11,258 bases of DNA from Ignavibacteria bacterium (GCA_027347805.1 DAIEQP010000088.1:1-11258); one strand, 5' to 3'; counted from the first letter of the stretch, positions 1 to 7,149 are shown. The notes: a model not told the origin generated them from the sequence alone. Numbers and translations are program-made.

Positions 1-708
1 ACTTTTGTAAGTGTTTCAAAAGGGATTGAAAAAAATACTTTGATGACAGTATCACAAATAATTCATGATGAATTGAGAAATGTTTCGTCATCACAAATTG
101 GTGTTTTATCCGGTCCATCACATGCAGAAGAGGTTTCGAAAAAAATTCCTACTGCTGTAGTTGCAGCATCAAAAGATGAAGACACAGCTAAGCAGATTCA
201 ATCGGCTTTCATAACTTCCTACTTTCGAGTCTATTCAACAACAGATATTCTTGGAGGCGAATATGGTGGTGCAGTAAAAAATGTAATAGCAATAGGAGCC
301 GGGATAATTGATGGAGCCGGCTTTGGCGATAACACAAAAGCCGCAATTATGACTCGCGGTATTGCAGAGGTATCACGTTTAGGAATTGCACTAGGTGCCA
401 AACCGGAAACATTTTCGGGCTTATCCGGGATGGGTGATTTGATTGTTACTTGTATGAGTAAACATAGCCGTAACAGATATGTAGGCGAGCAGATTGGGAA
501 AGGACTAAAATTAAAAGAAGTAATTAAATCAATGCAAATGGTTGCCGAGGGAGTTGAAACATGCAAATCCGTTCACGAATTATCTATCAAGCATAAAGTT
601 CCAACACCTATTGCCAGTGCTGTTTTTCAGATTTTATATGAAGAAAAAGATCCTATCAAAGTAACTTATGAGTTAATGACTCGCGACATGAAAGCTGAGA
701 AAGAATAA
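1..708 (+). CDS. gpsA: NAD(P)H-dependent glycerol-3-phosphate dehydrogenase, 3' part
   Basis: This cytoplasmic enzyme reduces dihydroxyacetone phosphate to sn-glycerol 3-phosphate, the backbone precursor of phospholipids. The frame is open from base 1, so the gene starts upstream of the window; the visible 235 residues compare with about 330 in the family, and the N-terminal Rossmann GxGxxG region is missing. Seen directly: VSVSKGIE just inside the edge, the GPSHAEEV motif (family GPSFAxEV), YGGAVKNVIAIGAGI containing the conserved Lys of the KN(V/I) motif, NTKAAIMTRGIAE, and GLSGMGDLIVTCMS followed by SRNR. These are family signatures, so the call is firm. An internal ATG at base 40 is not the real start because homology continues upstream of it. 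It ends 89 bases before the kinase gene with no convincing terminator, so read-through into the signalling operon is possible. Confidence 0.96.
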   Translation, partial: TFVSVSKGIEKNTLMTVSQIIHDELRNVSSSQIGVLSGPSHAEEVSKKIPTAVVAASKDEDTAKQIQSAFITSYFRVYSTTDILGGEYGGAVKNVIAIGAGIIDGAGFGDNTKAAIMTRGIAEVSRLGIALGAKPETFSGLSGMGDLIVTCMSKHSRNRYVGEQIGKGLKLKEVIKSMQMVAEGVETCKSVHELSIKHKVPTPIASAVFQILYEEKDPIKVTYELMTRDMKAEKE

Positions 709-797
709 TCAATTAAAATATTCTTCTTAATTTTACTCACCGATTGAAATCAACTTTATCTTTAGCCATATTAAAGTGATTAAATATTTTGCTTCAA

Positions 798-1931
798 ATG
801 GAAAATACACTAAAGAAATATTCTTCAATAAAGCACAAACAGATTTATTTTTTATTAATGCTTTTTGTCGCTTTAACAATCGCAGCTTTGGTGGTTGCAT
901 TTCAGCACCGTTATATAATTGAAGTTGGGACAAAAACACAGTATAGTTTGAAATGGCATATACCATTCAATTTGTTTTATTGGTGGTGCTGGCTTTTATT
1001 CTTTCCAGCAATTTACTGGTCAGCTAAAAAAGTTAATTCAAAAAGGCTAAAATCTCTTTACTGGCTTGTATTTTATTTGTTGCTTCCAATATTGCTTGTT
1101 TTACTTCATCAAGTAATTGCAGCAGTTACAATTTCGCTTGCACTGGATATTCCTGATTTAAATTCTTTATTGTATAAAAGAATAGTTAGAAATTACTGGA
1201 TTTGGGTTGATATATTTATTTACTACACAATAATGATTGGGACTACTTTATTTACTTATAAGAATGAAAATAAGGAAGATGAACTAAAAATTTCCCAACT
1301 TAGAGCCCAATTGATAAATTCACAGCTAAATGCTCTGAAAAGCCAATTACATCCCCATTTTCTTTTCAATACATTAAATACAATTTCAACGCTGATTTTG
1401 AAGGGAGATAATGCTGAATCAGAGAGAATGCTATCTTTGTTAAAAAATCTTTTGCACACCACAGTTAATTCGTCCGATAAACAAGAAATCACACTTGAAG
1501 ATGAATTACGATTTATCAATCATTATCTGGATATTGAAAAAATCCGTTTCAAAGACAAGTTGAATGTATATATAAGTGTTCCAGATAAATTAATGCAGGC
1601 AGCTGTTCCCAATTTTATTCTACAGCCTATTATCGAAAACGCAATTCATCATGCTATAGCACAAAGAGTTGCAAATGGAATAATCGAAATTACAGCCGAA
1701 TCTGAAGACGATAAATTGAGATTAATTATATCCGATAACGGCCCTGGTTTAAGAAATGATACACTGTCAAATAAGAAGCACGGGGTTGGTTTCAAAAATA
1801 CAAGAGAAAGACTAGCACATTTATATGATTCAAAAGCATCTTTTCTGCTTGACAAATCTGAATCAGGAGGTCTCAAAGTTTCAATCGAATTTCCTTTAAC
1901 AAATTTTGGCTTTGCAAAAGCGTCAGTATGA
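798..1931 (+). CDS. LytS/YehU-family membrane sensor histidine kinase, catalytically complete
   Basis: This inner-membrane kinase should autophosphorylate on His and pass phosphate to the LytTR regulator two genes downstream. Numbered from the ATG at 798 (377 aa), four hydrophobic segments lie near residues 16-37, 54-74, 86-116 and 133-152, with no sizeable extracellular domain. A charged, probably coiled-coil linker follows (about 155-182). The His_kinase-type motif LHPHFLFNTLN contains the expected phosphoacceptor His187. The ATP-binding domain has an N box (PNFILQPIIENA, Asn281), a D/G1 box (ISDNGPG, Asp313) and a G2 box (GVGFKNTRERL, 329-339). All catalytic boxes are intact. An in-frame TTG at 789 would add three residues; ATG was preferred, though neither has a clear Shine-Dalgarno. 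The stop overlaps the next start (ATGA). The ligand cannot be told from sequence. Confidence 0.93.
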   Translation: MENTLKKYSSIKHKQIYFLLMLFVALTIAALVVAFQHRYIIEVGTKTQYSLKWHIPFNLFYWWCWLLFFPAIYWSAKKVNSKRLKSLYWLVFYLLLPILLVLLHQVIAAVTISLALDIPDLNSLLYKRIVRNYWIWVDIFIYYTIMIGTTLFTYKNENKEDELKISQLRAQLINSQLNALKSQLHPHFLFNTLNTISTLILKGDNAESERMLSLLKNLLHTTVNSSDKQEITLEDELRFINHYLDIEKIRFKDKLNVYISVPDKLMQAAVPNFILQPIIENAIHHAIAQRVANGIIEITAESEDDKLRLIISDNGPGLRNDTLSNKKHGVGFKNTRERLAHLYDSKASFLLDKSESGGLKVSIEFPLTNFGFAKASV

Positions 1932-3079
1932 ATTTACCGATAGAATTCAAACATATCATAGAACAAGTGAAGCATGAAAAGAATATTGTATTCCCTTTTA
2001 TTATGATTCTTGTAATGATATCTGTAGTCAGCGCTATTCAGGAATACTTTGTTTTCTTCAAAGGAATTCATTCGATTATAAACTTCTTCCTTCACATAAT
2101 TTCACAAATCATATATTATTTATATTTTATTCCAGTTGGAATATTATTGTTGTTCTATTCAAAAAAGTTAAAATTCAGTTCTAACAAATATTTGATTTAC
2201 ACGACAATTCATTTAATCACATTAATGATTCTTCTATATTCACACCAGTTTCTCGCATATAGTTTAAATAAATCCATTTTTGGAGAAAGTTATAAATCCA
2301 CTTTTTATAAAACACTTTATACAAACCCATATGTGTGGGCTGATTTAATAATTTATATTCTTGGTGTGTTAGGATTTTCTTTACAAGATTCATTAAAAAA
2401 GAATCGAGAAAACAAATTAAATTTTTCGAATCTGGAATTAGAGCTTATAAGGACCAAATTATTTGAATTGAGGAGTAAAATTCATCCGCAGTTTTTATTT
2501 AAAACACTAGATACAATTTCAAGATTAGTAAAATCTGGTAAGAATAAAGATGCGAATAAATTACTATCGAAATTGAGTGATTTTTTACGAAAAACTGTTT
2601 ATAACAGTGAGCAGGAAACAATTACACTCAGTGATGATTTAGAATTCCTGCGACTTTATCTCGAAATCGAAAGCATTAGTTTAGATAATGAAATTGTACT
2701 TAAAGAAAATATCAGCCAAGATTTTAAAGATGTTTTAGTTCCTAATTTCTTTCTGCAGTCGATAATCGAAGAGCTTCTTTACATAAAAGATTTTGATAAC
2801 AGCAACGCAATTGTATTCGATATAAACTGTAGCTCGCTGAATCATAAATTAAATATCTGTATTTCCCTTTTTAGCAAAGTTATTCTATTAGTCGATAATC
2901 TGGGAAAATCTCAAATGAGAAAACATATTGAAGATCAATTAAAACAAATATATAATAGTAATTATGAAGTGAGAATTGATTCCAAAATGAATAACGAATT
3001 CCAAATCACTATTCAAATTCCATTTCAAGAAATAAATATTTATAATGAACTGAATAATTTAGATGAGGTTTCGTTATGA
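1928..3079 (+). CDS. Degenerate LytS-type histidine kinase paralogue (probable pseudokinase)
   Basis: This 383-residue protein has the same architecture as the gene before it: four hydrophobic segments (about 21-43, 48-79, 88-112, 136-152), a charged linker, then a LytS-type kinase region. It aligns through HPQFLFKTLDTIS and the following helices (for example DDLEFLRLYLEIE against DELRFINHYLDIE), so the two are paralogues. Key residues are gone: the phosphoacceptor His is Gln188 (PQFLFK instead of PHFLFN), the N-box Asn is absent (VPNFFLQSIIEEL), and the DNGPG and GVGFKN boxes are unrecognisable (LLVDNLGKS and following). The frame is intact over full length, so it is probably an expressed protein rather than a decaying pseudogene. 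Likely role, by inference: a non-catalytic partner that heterodimerises with and tunes the upstream kinase. His186, one residue before the Pro, could be an alternative acceptor but is not the family site. ATGA overlaps at both ends imply coupled translation. Confidence 0.88.
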   Translation: MNLPIEFKHIIEQVKHEKNIVFPFIMILVMISVVSAIQEYFVFFKGIHSIINFFLHIISQIIYYLYFIPVGILLLFYSKKLKFSSNKYLIYTTIHLITLMILLYSHQFLAYSLNKSIFGESYKSTFYKTLYTNPYVWADLIIYILGVLGFSLQDSLKKNRENKLNFSNLELELIRTKLFELRSKIHPQFLFKTLDTISRLVKSGKNKDANKLLSKLSDFLRKTVYNSEQETITLSDDLEFLRLYLEIESISLDNEIVLKENISQDFKDVLVPNFFLQSIIEELLYIKDFDNSNAIVFDINCSSLNHKLNICISLFSKVILLVDNLGKSQMRKHIEDQLKQIYNSNYEVRIDSKMNNEFQITIQIPFQEINIYNELNNLDEVSL

Positions 3080-3891
3080 AAATCACTACTTTGATAATCG
3101 ATGATGAACCACACGCCCGGGAAGGAATTAAAATTCGTCTTGCCGAATTTCAGGAAATCGAAATAATTGGAGAATGTTCTTCAGGCAAAGAAGCTACTGA
3201 TGCAATTAATAACTTAAAACCGGATTTACTTTTTTTAGATATTCAAATGCCGGAAATGAACGGATTTGAAGTTCTACAGCAACTTGATATTGAAAATTTT
3301 CCAGTTGTAGTTTTTGTTACAGCATTTGACAAATATGCTTTGCAGGCATTTGAATTCCATGCCCTCGACTATTTGCTGAAACCTGTAAGCGAAGAAAGAT
3401 TCAAAGAAACAATGGAAGTTATAATCGAATTATTCAAGCAGAAAAATCTTGCAGAATATGGTAAGAAATTGAGAAACTTTGTAGATGAATATGTTTCCGG
3501 GAAAGAAAATATTCTAGAAACCTCACAAGTTTCACACGCAGAAAAAATGAATCAATATGTAAACAGGTTGATGGTAAAATCTAAAGAAAATATCTCTTTA
3601 GTACCAGTTGTTGAGATTGAATGGATTGAATCGGCCGGAGATTATATTTATATCCATACAAACGGGAAAAAACATTTATTCCGGGAAACTTTAACTTCTC
3701 TTGAGCATAAACTTGATCCATCCAAATTTGTAAGGATTCATCGTTCAACAATTGTAAATCTTGAAAAAATAAAATCACTCAAACAAAATGAGCATGGCGA
3801 CTATGAAGTATTCTTAATGAACGGGACGAAACTCAAACTAAGCAGGTCATTCCGGCAGCATTTTCAGAAGGCAATTGGCAACAATTTTTGA
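3076..3891 (+). CDS. LytTR-family response regulator
   Basis: This is a 271-residue cytoplasmic transcription regulator, the expected phosphate acceptor for the upstream kinase. The receiver domain (about 1-120) has the acidic pair Asp9/Asp10 in IIDDEP, phosphoacceptor Asp55 in LLFLDIQMP, the Thr82 switch residue in VTAFDKYA, and Lys102 in LLKPV. A linker of about 45 residues leads to a LytTR DNA-binding domain (about 165-268) with the hallmark stretches IEWIESAGDYIYIHT and FVRIHRSTIVNLEKI. LytTR domains bind DNA through beta strands at imperfect direct repeats. The start is well placed: a GAGG Shine-Dalgarno at 3065-3068 lies seven bases upstream, inside the previous gene, and ATG overlaps that gene's stop. 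This is the last gene of the operon; an AT-rich hairpin lies 78 bases downstream. Target genes are unknown; autoregulation and the adjacent pectinesterase are possible targets. Confidence 0.95.
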   Translation: MKITTLIIDDEPHAREGIKIRLAEFQEIEIIGECSSGKEATDAINNLKPDLLFLDIQMPEMNGFEVLQQLDIENFPVVVFVTAFDKYALQAFEFHALDYLLKPVSEERFKETMEVIIELFKQKNLAEYGKKLRNFVDEYVSGKENILETSQVSHAEKMNQYVNRLMVKSKENISLVPVVEIEWIESAGDYIYIHTNGKKHLFRETLTSLEHKLDPSKFVRIHRSTIVNLEKIKSLKQNEHGDYEVFLMNGTKLKLSRSFRQHFQKAIGNNF

Positions 3892-3968
3892 CCCCAGCTC
3901 ATCTTACTTTTCCGCACCTTATCGATACAGTTAGCGTTTAATCTCTTTATTGTTTGATGATGATAAAA

Positions 3969-4011
3969 AAAAATGCAGTTTGCTAACATAATCTATCAAA
4001 TTTGCATTTTT
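3969..4011 (+). terminator. AT-rich hairpin ending in a T run, before the pectinesterase gene
   Basis: Arms AAAAATGCA (3969-3977) and TGCATTTTT (4003-4011) pair perfectly over 9 bp. After a 1x2 internal loop, TTTG (3979-3982) pairs with CAAA (3997-4000) around a 14-base loop. The 3' arm ends in five T, so this may be a weak intrinsic terminator for the kinase/regulator operon; the A-rich 5' arm would also allow termination on the other strand. It lies only 16 bases from the pectinesterase ATG, so it could instead be a leader structure or an operator for that gene. Low GC makes strong termination doubtful. Confidence 0.5.
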
Positions 4012-4018
4012 CAATAAT

Positions 4019-4022
4019 GAGG
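4019..4022 (+). promoter_or_regulatory. Shine-Dalgarno GAGG of the pectinesterase gene
   Basis: GAGG lies five bases before the ATG at 4028 and supports that start, which is immediately followed by a Lys-rich signal peptide (MKKN...). Most genes in this window have no such site. Confidence 0.6.
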
Positions 4023-4027
4023 CATAT

Positions 4028-7012
4028 ATGAAAAAAAATCTCTACTTGCCGCTTTTGGCAGTTTTATTAATTTTTTTTACTGCAGTATTAAGCGCACAAC
4101 CGGTAACTGCAACATGGACACTTACAAATGCAACACAAACATCAGTTGTAACAACCGGAATTATTACGGGTGAAAATCAGACAATAACCGGAATGGCAAT
4201 AAATGGCTGGTCGGGGAACAACACAGCAGCAAAGCTTTATTCAACAACTGGAGGAACAACACAAACCGGGTACTGGCCAGATGAAAAAGCTTACAATCCA
4301 GCTCGTTATGCTGAATATAAAGTTACTCCCAAATCCGGTAATACAATTGTAATTGATAATATTTCATTTGATATTGGAAACAGCGGGGGTTCAAATAATT
4401 TGAGAGCAGATTTTTTCTATTCGCTGGATAATTTTGCAACTTCTAAAAAATTAGGGACAACAGATACACTTCCTAACACTGCAATGCATAAAAAAACTTT
4501 TACAGGATTAGGAGTTACAATAACTGACGGCAAAGTTTTATCATTAAGAATATTTCCTTGGGGAACAAACGGTGGAGCGGCATCGGGTAAGTATACAAAT
4601 ATTCAGAATGTAATTATTAGTGGCACAGCTTTGGGTATTTTAACTCCAATGTCAGCAAGTTGGCCTTATGAAACAGATGATAAAGCTGTTACAAAAGGAT
4701 CAATCACAGCTAACCAATCATATTACAAAACGATGAAGTTCTATGGATTCACAAATCTGCCAACTGTTGCAGGAGTTACATTAAAAGTTGGATCAATTCA
4801 AACTGCATCAAAAACCTGGTATGCAGAGCCAAAACCTACTGATACATTATATTTTCAATATGAAGTTGCGCCTAAAGCCGGCGGAACAATGGTAGTAAAT
4901 TCTGTTTCGATGTATTTAGGCGGTTGGTTCAGTTCCAACTTAAGAGCTGCAATTTATTATTCTAAAGATGCAAACTTCAGCAATAGAACTCTTCTTCTTC
5001 CAGATTCAGCGTTAGTTGGAAATAAAGTTGATAAACTCCAAATGAGTTTAAATTCTATTGTAAACAGCGGCGAGACATTTTATTTGAGAGTATACCCTCA
5101 TAATAAAGCCGCTGAAGGCTGGGCAAAATTAGTTGCTGTTGATAGTGTATTGATCTCAGGTTCAACTGGCGGAGTAAAAGCAGATCCGCCTGCAATTTCA
5201 ACATCGCCTGCAACTTATATATCTAATACATACCTGACTATTGGAGGAACAGTTGCAAACGATGGCGGAGCCGATGTAACAGCAAGAGGTGTATGCTGGA
5301 ATACTACCGGGAATCCTACGATCGCAGATAATAAAACAGTTAATGGAAATGGTGTGGGATTATTTGTTAGCAATGTTACAAATTTAACTGCCGGCACTAA
5401 ATATTATTTTAAAGCTTATGCTACGAACAGTGCTGGGACTGCATATGGTTCAGAAATAAATGTAACAACTTTAAGTGCGGTTGTTATTCCTACAGTTACA
5501 ACAACATCCGCAAGTTCAATACTGGCAAAGACTGCAAACACTGGAGGCAATGTTACTGATTGGGGCGGCGCGCCTGTCACTGAAAAAGGTGTTTGTTATT
5601 CAACTTCCCCAACTCCAACAATTATTAACAGCAAAACTTCAAATGGGAATGATATAGGTACATTCACAAGCGGATTATATAACCTAAATCCTAATACAAA
5701 ATATTATGTAAGAGCATATGCAACAAATAGTGTTGGGACCGGATATGGTCCTGAAATTTCTTTCACAACTCAATCAATTGCTCCTCCTGTAAGAAAAGTT
5801 GTAGCATTAGATGGCAGCGGTGATTATAAAACTGTCCAGGCAGCTTTTGATGCAGTACCAGAAAATTATACAGGTACATATACAATATTCGTTAAAAAAG
5901 GTACTTATTACGAAAAGATAACATTGGCATCTAATAAACCAAACGTCGTTTTAATTGGTGAAGACAGAGACGCTACAATTTTAACTTATGATGATTATGC
6001 AGGTAAACCTGGTCTTGGGACTTCAACTTCACAAAGCGTTGCAATTGATGCGAATGATTTTGTTGCAATGAACATTACTTTCAGAAATACAATTAAAAAC
6101 GACGGCTCACAGCAAAATCAGCAGGCAGTTGCATTAAGAGTAAACGGAGACAGGCAAGCATATTATAATTGCAAAATGCTTGGATACCAGGATACATATT
6201 ATACTTGGGGAAACGGCAGAATTTATAATTACAATTGCTACATTGAAGGAACTGTAGATTTTATTTTTGGAAGATCGATAACAGTTTTTGAGGGCTGCAC
6301 AATAAAAGTACTACGCAATGGATGTACAATAACTGCTGCCAGTACAGAACCAACTTCTCTTTACGGATATGTATTTTTAAGCTGTTCTATACAAGCTGAT
6401 AAAGTTGGTTTCGATGGAACTGCAATCACAAATATTTATTTGGGCAGACCATGGCAGGCTAATCCAAGAACTGTATTCCTGGGGTGTGAGGAACCGGAAG
6501 TATTAAATTCTGCAGGCTGGCAGGCATGGAATGTAAATCCAGCATTGTATGCTGAATATGCTTGTTATGGTGCTGGATATAAGCCATCTCAAAGAGTTAC
6601 CTGGTCAAATCAGTTAACTCTTGGCGATGCAACTCAGTATTCCTTAAGCAAAATATTCTCAAAAGCTGCCGGAGGATTTGCATGGGATTGGACACCCGAC
6701 ATGTTAACAACCGGAATTCAAGAAGAGAAAAAAGCAGAATCTTTACCAACAAAATATTCGTTAGAACAAAATTATCCGAATCCGTTTAATCCATCGACAA
6801 AGATTAAATATCAGGTGCCTAATAATGGATTAGTAAAAATCACAGTATATGATATAACAGGACGGGAAGTTACTCAACTTGTAAATAGCGAACATACTGC
6901 CGGTTTTTATGAAGTTGATTTTAACGCTTTTCAACTTGCAAGCGGTGTTTATTTTTACAGAATTCAGGCTAGCAACTTTGTTCAAACAAAGAAAATGATT
7001 CTAGTAAAATAA
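4028..7012 (+). CDS. Secreted modular pectinesterase (CE8) with T9SS C-terminal sorting domain
   Basis: The enzyme removes methyl esters from homogalacturonan pectin, releasing methanol and exposing acid groups to lyases and hydrolases. The 994 residues comprise a signal peptide (1-23, cleavage near AVLSA-QP), two copies of a beta-rich module (about 28-200 and 206-380), two Fn3-like repeats (about 388-482 and 488-582), a CE8 beta-helix domain (about 589-895) and a Por/T9SS type A sorting domain (about 908-994, NYPNPFNPSTKIKY to MILVK). Active-site motifs are all present: QAVALR (Gln689), GYQDTYY (Gln721, Asp722), GTVDFIFG (Asp744) and LGRPW (Arg807, Trp809). It should therefore be active and be exported through Sec and then T9SS to the surface or medium. 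It is much longer than plain pectinesterases (about 300-400 aa) because of accessory modules. A strong terminator follows, and no other pectin gene is in view. Confidence 0.94.
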   Translation: MKKNLYLPLLAVLLIFFTAVLSAQPVTATWTLTNATQTSVVTTGIITGENQTITGMAINGWSGNNTAAKLYSTTGGTTQTGYWPDEKAYNPARYAEYKVTPKSGNTIVIDNISFDIGNSGGSNNLRADFFYSLDNFATSKKLGTTDTLPNTAMHKKTFTGLGVTITDGKVLSLRIFPWGTNGGAASGKYTNIQNVIISGTALGILTPMSASWPYETDDKAVTKGSITANQSYYKTMKFYGFTNLPTVAGVTLKVGSIQTASKTWYAEPKPTDTLYFQYEVAPKAGGTMVVNSVSMYLGGWFSSNLRAAIYYSKDANFSNRTLLLPDSALVGNKVDKLQMSLNSIVNSGETFYLRVYPHNKAAEGWAKLVAVDSVLISGSTGGVKADPPAISTSPATYISNTYLTIGGTVANDGGADVTARGVCWNTTGNPTIADNKTVNGNGVGLFVSNVTNLTAGTKYYFKAYATNSAGTAYGSEINVTTLSAVVIPTVTTTSASSILAKTANTGGNVTDWGGAPVTEKGVCYSTSPTPTIINSKTSNGNDIGTFTSGLYNLNPNTKYYVRAYATNSVGTGYGPEISFTTQSIAPPVRKVVALDGSGDYKTVQAAFDAVPENYTGTYTIFVKKGTYYEKITLASNKPNVVLIGEDRDATILTYDDYAGKPGLGTSTSQSVAIDANDFVAMNITFRNTIKNDGSQQNQQAVALRVNGDRQAYYNCKMLGYQDTYYTWGNGRIYNYNCYIEGTVDFIFGRSITVFEGCTIKVLRNGCTITAASTEPTSLYGYVFLSCSIQADKVGFDGTAITNIYLGRPWQANPRTVFLGCEEPEVLNSAGWQAWNVNPALYAEYACYGAGYKPSQRVTWSNQLTLGDATQYSLSKIFSKAAGGFAWDWTPDMLTTGIQEEKKAESLPTKYSLEQNYPNPFNPSTKIKYQVPNNGLVKITVYDITGREVTQLVNSEHTAGFYEVDFNAFQLASGVYFYRIQASNFVQTKKMILVK
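4109..5167 (+). repeat. Tandem duplication of the N-terminal beta-rich module in the pectinesterase
   Basis: Residues about 28-200 and 206-380 are homologous. Aligned blocks include YAEYKVTPKSGNTIVIDNIS against YFQYEVAPKAGGTMVVNSVS, SNNLRADFFYSLDNFA against SSNLRAAIYYSKDANFS, and LSLRIFPW against FYLRVYPH, each copy ending in a VIISG/VLISG strand. Identity is modest, so the duplication is old. I do not recognise the family with certainty; position and composition suggest a carbohydrate-binding or spacer beta-sandwich. Confidence 0.75.
5189..5773 (+). repeat. Two Fn3-like repeats in the pectinesterase
   Basis: Residues about 388-482 and 488-582 form two clearly related repeats. Shared landmarks are the ARGVCWNT/EKGVCYST strand, NPTIADNKT/TPTIINSKT, the NL(T/N)xxTKYY turn, AYATNS(A/V)GT(A/G)YG(S/P)E and a closing TT. 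This repeat type is common in surface proteins of the Bacteroidota-related phyla. It probably spaces the catalytic domain from the N-terminal modules. Confidence 0.8.
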
Positions 7013-7034
7013 AATCTTGATCATAATTTGACTT

Positions 7035-7062
7035 AACAGCCGCTTATTGCGGCTGTTTTTTT
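7035..7062 (+). terminator. Strong intrinsic terminator after the pectinesterase
   Basis: AACAGCCGC (7035-7043) pairs perfectly with GCGGCTGTT (7049-7057) around a 5-base TTATT loop, giving a 9-bp stem with a GC-rich centre. A run of seven T (7056-7062) begins at the end of the 3' arm. It sits 23 bases after the stop codon at 7012 and separates this gene transcriptionally from the phosphatase gene. Confidence 0.93.
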
Positions 7063-7075
7063 ATAGACCGGAATT

Positions 7076-7111
7076 TTTCATGTTTCTAAATTCTTACTAT
7101 AGTATCTTTGC
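7076..7111 (+). promoter_or_regulatory. Candidate Bacteroidota-type promoter for the phosphatase gene
   Basis: TATCTTTGC at 7103-7111 is a full match to the TAnnTTTG(Y) -7 element known from Bacteroidota. The upstream -33 element is weaker: TTTC at 7076-7079 (23-base gap) or at 7083-7086 (16-base gap). It lies just downstream of the terminator and 38 bases before the ATG at 7150, which is where a promoter is needed. That this organism's primary sigma factor uses the same consensus is an inference. Confidence 0.55.
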
Positions 7112-7141
7112 TTAATTTCTTTTACCATTTTCAATATTGAT

Positions 7142-7145
7142 GAGG
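7142..7145 (+). promoter_or_regulatory. Shine-Dalgarno GAGG of the phosphatase gene
   Basis: GAGG four bases before the ATG at 7150, a slightly short spacing. It sits in the string GATGAGGTTT, which also precedes the response regulator start. It supports 7150 as the start. Confidence 0.5.
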
Positions 7146-7149
7146 TTTA

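Noticed and set aside
231..566. Minus-strand open frame of 111 codons inside gpsA
   Set aside because: It is the antisense of a well-conserved gene and its translation has no domain signature; an antisense shadow.
712..738. Possible terminator stem after gpsA (TAAAAT ... ATTTTA)
   Set aside because: Only a few A-T pairs with no GC core and no following T run, so it is not a credible terminator.
789..797. TTG at 789 as the start of the first kinase
   Set aside because: It would add only three residues; the ATG at 798 is the stronger initiation codon and the N-terminal lysines and first membrane segment fit either way. It cannot be fully excluded.
733..966. Minus-strand open frame of 77 codons spanning the gap before the kinase gene
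   Set aside because: Most of it lies opposite the kinase coding region, it shows no recognisable motif, and no ribosome binding site or promoter supports it.
1928..3079. Second kinase as a decaying pseudogene
   Set aside because: The frame is intact, membrane segments and helical region are preserved, and both ends are translationally coupled, so a functional pseudokinase is more likely.
5475..5657. 60-codon plus-strand open frame within the pectinesterase
   Set aside because: It lies in another frame inside the Fn3-like repeats and encodes a low-complexity Leu/Gln-rich string, a by-product of the repeats.
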